Source: Lineolata rhizophorae | Lineage: Eukaryota; Ascomycota; Dothideomycetes; Lineolatales; Lineolataceae | Assembly: GCA_010093515.1 (NCBI GenBank) | Contig: MU001691.1 | Location: 550,068 to 586,714 of the forward strand | Length of the DNA stretch: 36,647 bases | Reading direction: 5' to 3' | In this document: positions 1 through 10,157 of the stretch, in pieces | How positions within the stretch are numbered: position 1 is the stretch's first letter | How the letters are laid out: each line of letters begins with the position of its first letter | The notes under the pieces: model-generated | The model's input: the letters and a program-made list of their open reading frames with translations, nothing else | Told to the model about the DNA's origin: nothing | Databases searched by the model: none | Program-made: the position numbers and the translations under genes

Positions 1-465
1 AAAATTGAGATGTAAGTTGATGGGCGCGTCAGGATGGCTGGGTGGGCCACTAGGTGGTGTGGGCCACTAGGTGGTGGATTACGTTAATACAGATATACTT
101 ACAACTCTTAAATAATAGTATAGCCCTATTAATACAACATGAAACTCTTAGCAGATGCGCAACCTCGCTCCGCCTCTCGGCTCCCTAAAAGTTTCAGCTC
201 TAGGTTCCAGATTATTAAACTCTTATCGGCAAACAATCCAACAACCGTATCCTCAACCTATTACAACCTCTTAGACTAATCTACGACGCACTCTTTACCC
301 ATCCAATTATCCCAGAAGCACAACATGATGAGACAATAATGCTTACACCTAATAATAATAATACAACAATCCCACGCAACCACCACCTTCACAATGAACC
401 TCACAACCCCAATTCATAACCCCAGACAATACTCCCCGCACTCACCCAGCCTAACTAATCATAAC
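1..465. other. Gene-free left edge, AT-richer
   Basis: No coding frame that I can support. The stretch is richer in A+T than the gene block to its right, has many TpA steps and a short AATAATAAT run near 350. A RIP-worn transposon relic is possible, but no motif supports a family. It begins with a perfect 17 bp tandem duplication at 43-76 and ends in the C-rich run just beyond the CRT10 stop codon. Confidence 0.4.
43..76. repeat. 17 bp perfect tandem duplication
   Basis: The 17-mer TGGGCCACTAGGTGGTG occurs twice head to tail (43-59 and 60-76). Seen directly. No function is evident. Confidence 0.85.
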
Positions 466-499
466 CCCCCCTCCCCCCCTCCCCCCCCAAAAAAAAAGC
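466..499 (-). other. G-run tract just past the CRT10 stop
   Basis: On the plus strand this is three C-runs split by single T residues, followed by nine or so A residues. On the minus (transcribed sense) strand it reads U-run then G-runs of six to eight, placed about 17-50 nt after the CRT10-like stop codon at 516. Three long G-runs can in principle supply the four G-tracts of a quadruplex. A role in 3' end formation or RNA stability is only inference. Confidence 0.5.
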
Positions 500-515
500 G
501 ACCCTCCTTCCTCCC

Positions 516-3500
516 CTAAACAGCCACAACCCCCACCTCCCCGGTCCCTACCCCTGTCTTCCTCTCTACCACATACGACAACACCGCACCATCCGCATAC
601 GTCAAAAACAGGCTCCACCTCCTCACCGCACCCTCGGCGGCCGGCCCTTCCCTTCCCCTCTCTTCCACCCAATCCTCCTCCCCACCAATCAGCCCCGCAC
701 CACCCTCTCCGCGCGGCGTCCGCCCCACCGCGATCCCAACGAGATGCGGCTTCGGCCGCTCGCCGCGCATTTCCTGCTCCGCGAACGGCAGCACCGCGTC
801 CAGCCGGAAGGCGGCGGGGAAGAAGGCGCGCTCCTTGGCGACGGCCTGCCAGCGGGCGCGCTCCGCGGCCTGGCGCGCATCCATGTGCTCGTCGTCCGCG
901 GCCTCGGCCACGGCCGCGGGCTCGCGCCGCTCCTCGTGCGCGGGCTCGGTCTCGGCCGCGGCCTCGCGCCGCTCCTTGTCTAGGCGCTGCGCCAGCGCGC
1001 GCTGCACCCTCTCCGGCACCACGGCCGAGGTGGGAGGCTGCGTCTCCAGCTCGCTCCAGCGTCTCCTCGCGCGCTCTTGCTCCGCCTCGGCCGAGTCGAA
1101 GGGCCTCGAGCCGCCCTGCGTCAGCGACAGGACGGCGACGCGGCCCGGCAGGCCGGCCACGACGTGGACGCCGAGCTCCGGTATGCTGGCCGAGAAGCAC
1201 ATGCGGTCGTTGGAGGCGTGGGCGAGGGCGAGGGAGGCGTCGGGCAGGTGGTCGGGCGTTGCTTCCGGGTCGGCGTGGTGGTGCTGGACGAGCGGGTAGT
1301 GCATGCCGATCGACGGGGGCGGGCCGAGGAGGGCGCGAGCGACGGCGGCGTCGGCGGCTTTATTAGAGCTCGCGATGGGCGGAAGGACGTCTCCGAGCGG
1401 GTTCGGGTGTACGAGAAAGAGATCGTGGACGCCCTGGATGAAGAGCGGGGCTTTCGGCAGGTCGGTCGACCCCCTAGCGAAGCCGACATGAGGAGGTTGG
1501 CTGTCGGTTTCCACGCTGCTGTCGTTGACACCTTCGCTGCTCTGGGTGGGGTCAAATCCAATAAGAGCGCCAGCGGCAGCTAGTATTGCCTGGATCTCTT
1601 CAAAACCGGCATGCGCGACATTTTGAGCCCCGATATCTTGATGCTCGATCGATTCCATTGCTTCATCGAGGTTTTGGTCGTCTTGATCCTCGTCTAGTTG
1701 TTCACCGAGTGCCTGCCCGACTTCGTTGCCGTTTTCTTGCTCGGCTTCAGCAGTAGCAGCTCGATTCCAAGTCTCCGCATCGTTTACGAAGCTCTCCACC
1801 TCATCATTATCTTCATTCCCTTCCTCTTTCCTACTTCCTTCCTCACCGGAATCCGAGTCCACTCGGCCCTCCATTTCAAACAGCGGCGGGGTCGGCTCCG
1901 GGTATAGCCGCTTGCCCTTATACACGCTGTTTGCCCACCTGACCTGCGTTTTGCTGACAGACGTATCCCAGATCTCCTCCCCGCAGCACATGCGGCCCTG
2001 CGGCTTCGGCCTCCGCTTGCAACCCAGGACCGACTCGACAGAGTTGGCCTCGCGGAACGCGCGCGTGTCAAACCAGGTGAGGCCCCAGACTATATAGAAA
2101 CCGTTAGCACTCGGTTGCATTTACCGCCAATGACGCACGGGAGAGCCCGGACGAGCCTGTAAAGCCTTTAAGACGGGTAAGACTGACCTGCATGTCCAAA
2201 CCTCTCACATGGGCAAAGACTATCGGCAATGTCAGCGTGGCCTTTATCACCAATTTCACTGAATATCGGCTTCCACGGGCAAAACCTCGCCCGGACCCTC
2301 TGCAGCATCATGCGCTCGTGCACATTCCAGATATAGACGGTGCCGAAGATGTCACCAGCAGCGACCAGTCGGCCCTCTGGGTCCTCGTTCGTGTTGCACA
2401 TGCTGACGCAGGGCAGGTTGGCATCGGCGCCCCGTAGACGGATGAGCTGGTTGCGCGAGCGGTCCAGTCTCTTGAAGCCGCCCCCTGATTGATAGGCAAC
2501 CGGTTCGGTCGACGCGTCGGGGAAGAAGAGCTCGCTTCCTGTGATGTAAGAGGAAAAGTATGTACATTTTCTCTGGAAGTGGTAGGGTACGAAAGGAACA
2601 GGGAAGGGGCTACTTACCGCGGCTAGGTATGGGTTGGGTTAGTGGAGACTCTAGGTACTTCCCCTCGAGTGTGGCTTCGTCTTCTCTAGGTTTGGAGTGC
2701 TGCGTATTAGCAATGGTGCCTTAGAGATGTAAAGACCCAGACAAGCAAAGATAGTCCCTAAATCTAGCAGCAGCTAGACTGATGAATTAGAATACTTACT
2801 CGGATGAGGACGACTCCTCTGCCAGGGCGAAGGCGAAAACAGTCACCTCAGCATTATTCGAGCTTACGGCGAACATCCTTGCCTCCCTCTGAACGGCTAG
2901 GCCCCACGCGCTAATATCGACATTCTGCATCACCATGGTTTGCACCGGGATAACAAAGGGGAGATTGTCGGCCACACCCGTTGCGGCACGTTCCGTCATA
3001 GCCTCCTCGCGGAAGCGCACATTGTCGGCGATCGCTCTTGTTCGGTAGGCAATGACGTCGCCATCGTCGCGGCAGAGGAGCAGGATCTCTTCATTGCCAA
3101 GGTAGTCGACTAAGATGTGATTGATGCCGTGTGGGCTGCTAGGGTCAAACAAGTCATGGTGGGAGGGCTGTAAAGCTTGCGGGAGACTGGGCGGAACGAT
3201 TTGGAGAGATGGTTTGTTGGGGATGGCTTGCGTGAGGAACTCGGGTCTGTAGATGTTGATGCGGTTGCAGCTGGCCAAGAAGTAGAGGTTGTAAGCGCTA
3301 GAGAAGGCCGTCTATGAAGGAGCTTTGGTTAACGAGACTGGCTCGGTGGGACTAGGAAGGCTTTTTGAGGGTTTTCTTGAGTGTTGATGTGGGGATCTTA
3401 TGTGGGCTTACCAAGTTCTGGCGCCAGCGAAGGATTCTAGGCGGATGCTCGAAATCACTACTTTCATGGGATTGACTGCCGTGGTGCTGGTTAGATTGCG

Positions 3501-3783
3501 AAGGGCAAGGTGCGAAGGATGCTCATCAAAAGCAGGTGATCTGCACGTGATGATACGTACTTTGGAAACTGTGGGTGCATAAAGCGTGTGGTTAGTTACC
3601 ATTAGCATTTCAGATGAGCGAGACGGGCAAGGATGTAGAATGTGCCGCCAGCGAATCCGATTGTGGACATTACGCGTAATGGTGAGCGAGCATGCGTTAA
3701 GATGGGAAGCATACTCTCTGGCGACTGCTCTGCGCGCTTGTCGCGCGGATGCTGACTTCTTCGAAGCCGCGATCCTCGTCCAT
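516..3783 (-). CDS. CRT10: CRT10-like WD-repeat protein (ribonucleotide reductase regulator family)
   Basis: Proposed CDS complement(join(516..2089, 2188..2538, 2659..2699, 2800..3311, 3412..3486, 3715..3783)), 873 aa. Phase is continuous through all six exons. Family marks: a tryptophan/arginine stretch leading into TAFSSAYNLYFLASCNRINI, then HDLFDPSSPHGINHILVDYL, LCRDDGDVIAYRTR and VAAGDIFGTVYIWNVHER, which are the beta-propeller strands typical of fungal Crt10 proteins. The C-terminal third is Ala/Glu/Arg-rich and ends with LFLTYADGAVLSYVV, as Crt10 proteins do. In yeast Crt10 represses RNR genes and acts as an adaptor for the Rtt101 cullin ligase; I infer a similar nuclear role here. An acidic, poorly conserved insert lies near 1620-1880. 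The last four exons fit best; the 41 nt exon (2659..2699, donor GTACCT) and first exon (start ATG at 3783, followed by a 228 nt intron) are tentative. It shares a promoter with COG1. Confidence 0.82.
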
Positions 3784-4532
3784 GGCGGCGCGCAGACAGC
3801 GTACTAAGAACGGGCCGGTTTTGAGGATATGGTGACTTGTTCACCAAGTCGGACGAAGGTTCGAAGTGGAGGGTTGAAGTGGAGGGTTGGAGCCGTTGTG
3901 ATGGCGCAGGAAAACAGAGGGCAGAGAGATGGAAGCGGCGGGTTGGTCGCGTGGCGAGGGAGGAAGGGAAGCGTCGAGGAGACGAGATCAGCAAGTGGCT
4001 GTTGCCCGACGGAATTCGGGTCGGGACGATTCGCATTAATCCGGCAGCAGCTGCGAGCTCAAGCAGGTGCACTCGGCGAGGGTCGCATGCAGCACTGTCT
4101 ACGGGATGCTGTGCCGTGCGATGTATCTTATCGTCGCCGCAGGATCGTGGCGGACGTTTTCGAGGTCGGAAGCTAGCTGCATTTGTCAAGATCCGACGGT
4201 GGTGCTGCTCTCCGCGACAGGTGCAGGACGAGGAATGGAGAGCTCGAGACGCGCACAGGGCTAGAGCCTACCATCCTACAGCGATTGCAATTGGTGAGAT
4301 GACGAGTATTTCTTGGCCGTGCAATCCACTGGCCTGCAGCCCGAGCAGCTGCGTCTGTTTCTCGTCGCCAGCCCACGCAGCCCAATCAGACGCCGCGAAC
4401 GGCGCCGTCGCAGCGCTCGCTTCGCGACCCAAGCGCACGTCTGCGCCGTCGCCGACTCGCATCGACGCTCCGTCTGCACGCCGCATCGAGGCACCATCCG
4501 GCAGCACCGCCAGCAACGCCTCCGCGGCAGCC
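3784..4532. promoter_or_regulatory. Divergent CRT10/COG1 promoter region
   Basis: About 750 bp between the proposed CRT10 start (minus strand) and the COG1 start (plus strand). Long frames cross it on both strands (for example 3837-4532 plus and 3786-4189 minus), but they look like by-products of high GC and match nothing I know. The plus frame is continuous with COG1 and has an in-frame ATG at 4299. No clear TATA box seen. Confidence 0.45.
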
Positions 4533-7355
4533 ATGGCGGCCGAGGCGCCCGACCCGCGGACCTTCTCGTCCTGGGAGGACGCCTTCCAGTACCCCGTGCC
4601 CGTGGTGCGCAAGCTCGAGGCGCAGCTGCGCAACCACGCCAGCGAGAACCGCGAGAAGCTCAAGAGCCTGGTGGGGTGAGTCTATGCGTGCCTCTCCGCA
4701 AAGGAGGAAAAATAAGCCAACAAAAATAAAATAAACGAGAAATTAAATCACCGGAAACGACCGAGAACACATGCTCGCCCGACGGAACAATTGCATGGCT
4801 GACTGGTGATATCTTTCCAGCGCGAGCTACCGCGGCCTCCTCGGGACGGCCGACCGCATCATCGACATGGACGACCGCATGCGCGACGTGGACGCCACCC
4901 TCGGCGCCATGGGCCACAAGTGCAGCTCGCACGCCGTCGAGCGCGTCTTCAGCAACTACGCCCGCCACCACGATTTCCACCTCTCCCTCGGTACTCTCCT
5001 CTCCCCGCTCATCATCCAGCATCCTGACTAACTCACCCACCCCTTCCTCCCCTTCCCGGCACAGACAAGGACCACTTCAGTTTCGCCTCGCACCTGTCGA
5101 TCCTGCAAGCCTGCCCGCTCACCATATCGCGGCTCCTCCGCGACGGCAGCAACAGCCCGGGCTCCACCCTCGCCGCCGCCAAGGTCCTCGTCGTCGCGCG
5201 CCTGCTGCACAAAACGCTGGCGCAGCACCCCTCGTCGCCGCCGTACGTCGACGACTTGCACGTGCAGCTCGCCTCGCTGCGCCAGCGCCTGCTGCGGCGC
5301 ATCAAGAAGCAGCTCTCGGCCGCGCCGCCGCAGGGCGGGGCCGGCGGGGCCGGCGGCAGCCCGGACGACGACGACGACGACGAGGCGGCCGTGGTGGGCC
5401 CGCTCGTCGAAACCATGACGGCCTACGCGCTCGCGACCAGCGGCTCGCCCACCGACATCCTCCGCCACTTCCACGCCGTGCGGACCGAAGCCATTTCGCG
5501 GCAGCTCTCCGCGGCGGCCACTTCGCACCCGGGGTCCGCACGCCCCTCACCCAGCAGCACCAGCAGCAGTAGCAGCGCCAGCGCCGCGCGCCGCGCCATC
5601 CTCCTCGCCCTCGCCCTCTACATCCAGACGCTCCGGCTGACGGCGCTCGTCTTCCCGCGGCGCCTCGCGGCGGCGTTGCTCTCGCTGCGCTCGGCCGGGC
5701 CGCTGCTCGCCGACGCCGGCGCCTCGGGCCCCGCGCGCCGACCCGAGCTCGCCCTGCCGCTCGCCCTGCACGCCCGCTGGGTCGCGGACGAGGTGCGGCG
5801 CTTCGCGCCGTGGCCGCCGCGGCACGACGAGCTGGGCGTCGGGGAGGCGGCTAGGTTGGGTGCCGCGTGGGGGAGGGGCGCGCTGGGGGAGCTGGTTAGG
5901 GGGGTGGGGGCGGTGTTGGAGGGGAAGGGGAAGGGGGAGAAGGAGGGGGAGGGAGAGGCGGGGTTGGGGATCGAGGAGGTGGCGAGACTGAGGAGGGATG
6001 TGCTGGGGTTGTGGGTTAAGGAGGGGAGGGTGGGGGTCAGGGGCGTGGGGAGGAGGAAGGTCAGGGATGGGTTGAGGGATGCGGTGAATGCGCGGTTGAG
6101 GGACTTGATCAGGCGGAGGGCGGAAGGGTTGAGGAACGTAGGGGCGTGCGTGGAGAGAGGTCTGCGGGGAAGAGATGCGGATGAGGGAGTCAGGGGGGAG
6201 GAGACCTCACTGTGGGACCCGGCGCTCGCGGCTATGGACGTCGCGGATGGCGCCGCCGCGTTCAAGACCGAGATCCTGAACCGCACGTACGGCCGTGACG
6301 GCGCGGTCCGGGCTGTCGCCGCTGCGTTTGAGGACTGGGCTGCGAGCATCCGCGGCGTGAGGGCCGTGCTGAAGGAGATGAGAGAGACGCGCTGGGACGA
6401 GGACGATTTCGACGAGGAGGAGTCCGATGAGGAAGGAGAGGACGAGGAGGGTGGAGGAGGCGGCGGCGGCGATGACTTGCAGACCCTCCTCGCGGTCGAC
6501 GATCCGCGCGCGCTGGAAGACGCGCTCGGCGAGGGCCTGAAAGCCGCGCTCGCGGAGCTCCGGGACAGGATGGAGGCGTTCATCGCCGAGGCCACCGCCG
6601 CCACCGCCCAGCACCAAGCCGACGACAGCGAGCGCGACGCGCCGGCCCGCAAACCCGTCTTCCTCCTCCGCGCCCTCCGCGAGATGCTCGCGCGCCTCCC
6701 TTCGGCCGTCGCCCCCGGCACCTCCTCGGCGAAAAGCCCGACCGCCGACCTGGCCGCCCTCCTTGACGCCGCCCCGTTGGCGCGCCCGCTGCAAGACGCC
6801 CTCGCCGCGCGCGTCGCCGGCCCCGCCCTCGCGCGCTACGAGGCGGCCGCGCGCAGGCTCGCGAGCGGCGGGAAGGTGCAGGGCAGGCAGCTGTGGGAAG
6901 GGGCGCCGGCGGCGCCGGTGCAGCCGTCGCCGGCGGCGTTTGGGTTGCTGGGGGGGCTGGTGCGGGATATGGTGGGGGTGGGGCCGGATCTGTGGGCGCC
7001 GGGGATGGCGGGGTTGGTTAGGGGGGTTGTGGCCAAGGGCGTGGGTGAGAGGTTGGTGGGCGTGCTGGGGGCGTTGGAGGATGCTGGGGGAGAAGGGGCG
7101 GCCGAGGTGGAGCAAGAGGGCGACGGGAAGGAGAGGGCGAGGGAGAAATGCGTTCAGTTGCTGTTCGATGCGATGTATTTGCGCGTAGCTCTGGGTGTGC
7201 AGGGGGGTACTGGCGAGGAGGGGCCGTTGGAGGAGAGGATCGGGGAGTTGAAGGGGAGGGCGGGCGTCGAGGGGAGGGTGGTGGAGAGGTTGGAAAGGGG
7301 CGCGGCCGAGTATTGGAAGAGGACTTTTTTGTTGTTTGGTCTGTTGGCTCAGTGA
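4533..7355 (+). CDS. COG1: Conserved oligomeric Golgi complex subunit 1
   Basis: CDS join(4533..4675, 4821..4990, 5065..7355), 867 aa. Introns (145 and 74 nt) have GTGAGT and GTACTC donors and CAG acceptors. The N-terminus (FSSWEDAFQYPVPVVRKLE, then ASYRGLLGTADRIIDMDDRM, then FASHLSILQACPLTISRLL) is diagnostic of fungal Cog1, the lobe A subunit that holds the COG tethering complex together for retrograde transport within the Golgi. Start chosen at 4533 (context CAGCCATGG) because family proteins begin with a similar short MA-E-PD lead; an in-frame ATG at 4299 would add 78 Ser/Ala/Pro-rich residues. Residues about 170-190 contain a run of Asp from a GAC microsatellite, and residues about 540-575 are very acidic and then glycine-rich. 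The third exon alternates C-rich and G-rich blocks (G-rich at about 5840-6200 and 6930-7330). Confidence 0.93.
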
Positions 7356-7979
7356 TGAGCCAGGAAGAGCATTTCGGGCATTTCTACTTCTAGATTCGAC
7401 TGTTTTCTGCATTGCTGGAAAGAGGAAGCGGCCTTGGATTTCACAATTCGGGGTCGCAATGAGACGAAACCTACTTAAATGGTACGTGAGATTACTCCTT
7501 CTTGATGTTCCAAGGGGCTTCAGTGGGAATGTACAAAGTATATATATCTAAGTGATGTATTGTCTCGTACCTATTTTCTTGTGCTCAAACCAATCCTACG
7601 TACATCACGATAGGCCGTCTCCCGAATTCTCCTCGATTATGCAGGCTTTAACGCAGGTCGTCGTTCTTTTCGTTCCGGCCAATCCAGCGCTAATATTCGC
7701 CCATCAGCACTTCGTATTTAATTGTTTCAGGCTCGCTCGACGACGGCCAATTATGGACTAGAATTGCCTTTCGCGGCATTTTGACAGGGATGGTAATCCT
7801 TACGGACGGGATCGTCGTCCGGCACTCCAGGCACCAGTCATCCAGGCTCCAGTACATCACGCCCGCGATGTCGACAATAATTTTTGGCTGCCCCTCTACC
7901 CGACTCCGCTCTAAAACATAGATTTCGAACCGAGTATCAATCGCATCCCGAGCCGCCAAAAAGAAATCAATGTAAAATC
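7356..7979. other. COG1-MFS intergenic region
   Basis: Holds the COG1 3' untranslated region and the MFS promoter. T-rich, with a TATATATAT stretch near 7538-7547. A small minus-strand frame at 7690-7959 with coding-like codon use is listed separately; otherwise nothing recognised. Confidence 0.5.
7690..7959 (-). CDS. Possible small protein, unrecognised
   Basis: An 89-codon frame ending in TAG at 7690. It is not antisense to a confirmed exon: the MFS start I prefer is at 7980. Composition is protein-like (VLERSRVEGQPKIIVDIAGV, then WSLDDWCLECRTTIPSVRI) with a plausible mix of third-position bases, and has three Trp and two Cys. No signal peptide, membrane segment or known domain is visible. 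It could be a real small gene, the last exon of something lost, or chance. It would be divergent from, and share a promoter with, the transporter gene. Confidence 0.28.
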   Translation of the reverse strand: MAARDAIDTRFEIYVLERSRVEGQPKIIVDIAGVMYWSLDDWCLECRTTIPSVRITIPVKMPRKAILVHNWPSSSEPETIKYEVLMGEY

Positions 7980-9545
7980 ATGCGCCAAGCAGGCGCACGC
8001 CTGCGCTCCGCCGTTAAATGGCTTCACCACGAACTGGGCCTCTCGGCCCTCATCCACGCAGGCCGTGACACCCACCTCCTCCTCCTCACGCGGTTCCTGC
8101 GCATGCTCGCCTACAGCGGCGTGACGCTGATCCTGGCGCTGCACCTGCGCGGGCTCGGCAACCCCGAGTACCGCGTCGGGCTCTTCATGACGCTGACGCT
8201 GCTCGGGGACGTGCTGCTCTCGCTGCTGCTGACGCTGGTGGCCGACGGCCTGCTGGGCCGCCGCCGCACGCTGCTCGCGGGCTCGCTGCTGCTCGCCGCC
8301 TCGGGCGTCGTCTTCGCCGCCTGCGACAACTTCTGGGTCCTGCTCGCGGCGGCGACGCTAGGCGTCATTAGTCCGTCGGGGTCCGAGATCGGCCCGTTTC
8401 GCGCCGTCGAGGAGAGCGTCATTGCGCATCTCACCGCGCCCAGGGACAGGCCCGCCGTGTTTGCGTGGTATGTCGTTACGGCGTCATTGGGGAGCGCGTT
8501 GGGGTTGGTCATGTGTGGGGCGGTGTTAGATGCATTGAAAGGAGTGTGGGGGGATGAGCTGGAGGGAAGCGAGGAGAAGAGGTTTCGGGCGGTGTTTTGG
8601 GGGTATGCTGGCGCTGGGATTATTAAAGCTGGATTGACCTTGCTGCTGAGTGAGAGGTGTGAGCTTGATGACTGTCATGAGAGGAAAGAAGAGGAGGAGG
8701 ATGGCGGTGTTGCTACAATTGCGCCAGAGAGAGAATTTTTGGAGGAAGATGCAGAAAGAGGACCGTTGCTGCGAAACAACGACGACCGCGACCGCACAGG
8801 CAATGGAGATCCAACTCCCGACTCCAACTCCACTGTCCTAATCAAGCGGAAGGCCACCTCCAACAAAACCCTCATCGCTAGAATCAGCCCATCCAGCCGC
8901 CTCATTCTCTTCAAACTCTGCCTCCTCTTCTCCATTGACTCTCTCTCTAGCGGCATGGTCCCCTACTCCTGGCTCAACTACTACGTGAGCCTAACCTTCT
9001 CCTTGCCGCACGGTCTCCTCGGCGCCCTCATGGCCGCTAACATGGTCGCAACTGCCACCATGAACCTCTTCAGTCCGGCGCTCGCCCGCCGCATCGGTCT
9101 AATCCGCGCCATGGTCTTCACGCACCTACCCGCGGCAGTCTTCCTAGCCATGCTGGGCGCTGCGAGGAGCTCACTGGCGGCCACAGCGGTGCTGCTCATG
9201 GCGAGGGCGAGTTTGAATGCCATGGATCAGGCGCCTAGGAGCGCGTTTGTGGCGGCGGTGGTGAAGGCGGAGGAGAGAACGGCGGTCATGGGGATTGTCA
9301 ATGTAGTGAGGACGCTGAGTCAGAGTGGGGGGCCGACCATCACGGGCGTACTAGCCGGCGAAGGGAGGTGGTGGGTCACCTTTGTGGTCGCTGGGAGTTT
9401 GAAGGTCGTGTATGATGTTGGGTTGTTGGCGAATTTTGCGAATACAAAGCTTCATGAAAGCTCCAGTGATGGTGGGGGTGAAAATGAGGGAGAAGACCAT
9501 ACCCAAAATAGCGAAGAGAGACAGCCAGAAAATCTCAGACAATAG
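7980..9545 (+). CDS. Major facilitator superfamily transporter
   Basis: Single-exon gene, 521 aa from ATG 7980; an in-frame ATG at 7884 would add 32 residues, but sequence resembling this transporter group begins only after 7980. About twelve hydrophobic segments in two halves. Around residues 89-96 the loop ADGLLGRRR matches the MFS loop 2-3 signature (D-x-x-GRR). Motifs NFWVLLAAATLGVISPSG and EIGPFRAVEESVIAHL belong to a fungal MFS group whose substrate is not known to me. The central loop (residues about 225-290) is charged (EEEEDGG) and hydrophilic; the second half begins with LILFKLCLLFSIDSLSSG. The C-terminal tail is short, Glu/Asn/Ser-rich and cytosolic by inference. Substrate cannot be told from sequence; the location (plasma membrane or vacuole) is open. 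G-rich codons dominate 8460-8760 and C-rich codons 8800-9130. Confidence 0.9.
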   Translation: MRQAGARLRSAVKWLHHELGLSALIHAGRDTHLLLLTRFLRMLAYSGVTLILALHLRGLGNPEYRVGLFMTLTLLGDVLLSLLLTLVADGLLGRRRTLLAGSLLLAASGVVFAACDNFWVLLAAATLGVISPSGSEIGPFRAVEESVIAHLTAPRDRPAVFAWYVVTASLGSALGLVMCGAVLDALKGVWGDELEGSEEKRFRAVFWGYAGAGIIKAGLTLLLSERCELDDCHERKEEEEDGGVATIAPEREFLEEDAERGPLLRNNDDRDRTGNGDPTPDSNSTVLIKRKATSNKTLIARISPSSRLILFKLCLLFSIDSLSSGMVPYSWLNYYVSLTFSLPHGLLGALMAANMVATATMNLFSPALARRIGLIRAMVFTHLPAAVFLAMLGAARSSLAATAVLLMARASLNAMDQAPRSAFVAAVVKAEERTAVMGIVNVVRTLSQSGGPTITGVLAGEGRWWVTFVVAGSLKVVYDVGLLANFANTKLHESSSDGGGENEGEDHTQNSEERQPENLRQ

Positions 9546-10157
9546 CCAAGTCTATAAAGCATATAGAGCCTGCAGAACACGGAGTGCTCGTTACCGCAAG
9601 TATCCATTTAGAGGACGAATAGAACCCGACATAAGTTTATCTCATATGTTAGCAAACTACTTAAGTTAGCATTTTTGGTAGTTACCGTTGTAGTCTGAGA
9701 CATTCCCTAGTAATATGATGCCTCGATGTTGTTCCGTAGATTGATAATTGCTCTATGAAAATGTGCTGTTGATGAAACATATTGATGACCCACGTTGGAG
9801 AAACTTAGACTCCCGAGTCCTTAAAGTACACAACTACACAATAGATATTCAAGCATACTCGCGTGGTGAAATCCACTAGGCGCAAGAGACGGTGTCATAG
9901 TATTGATACCTTATGGTACTAACTATCTAACAATTGCAACAACGACTGTGAACTTCAAGACTTGCTTCGACGGCCAAGGAACAAACCTCTTAGTAGCGAG
10001 ACTGCGCGACAGCATTATAAGACTATTGCTTAGTGAGTATTACTATTTTTAGCTAGTGTAGACATTGGTCACTACTATTTAGAAATCACTTGGCAGACGT
10101 CTTCTAGCACCCTCGTCTAATCCCTAAAAGTACACAAGCTCAAATCGCAACTCCAAT
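9546..10157. other. Convergent MFS/EMC7 intergenic region
   Basis: About 610 bp between two stop codons facing each other, so it holds both 3' ends. AT-richer than the flanking genes, no coding frame of note and no repeat detected by eye. Confidence 0.55.

Noticed and set aside
451-1200. 249-codon minus-strand frame overlapping the end of CRT10
   Set aside because: Arg/Gly-only composition in another frame of the same strand as the real CRT10 exon; no domain.
3786-4189. Minus-strand frame in the CRT10/COG1 promoter as a separate gene
   Set aside because: Low-complexity Arg/Ser/Pro composition, no motif, and it overlaps the likely CRT10 5' region.
6207-7412. 401-codon frame on the minus strand opposite COG1
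   Set aside because: It mirrors the COG1 coding exon; GC-rich codons without opposite-strand stops explain it, and its Pro/Arg/His-rich composition is typical of antisense shadows.
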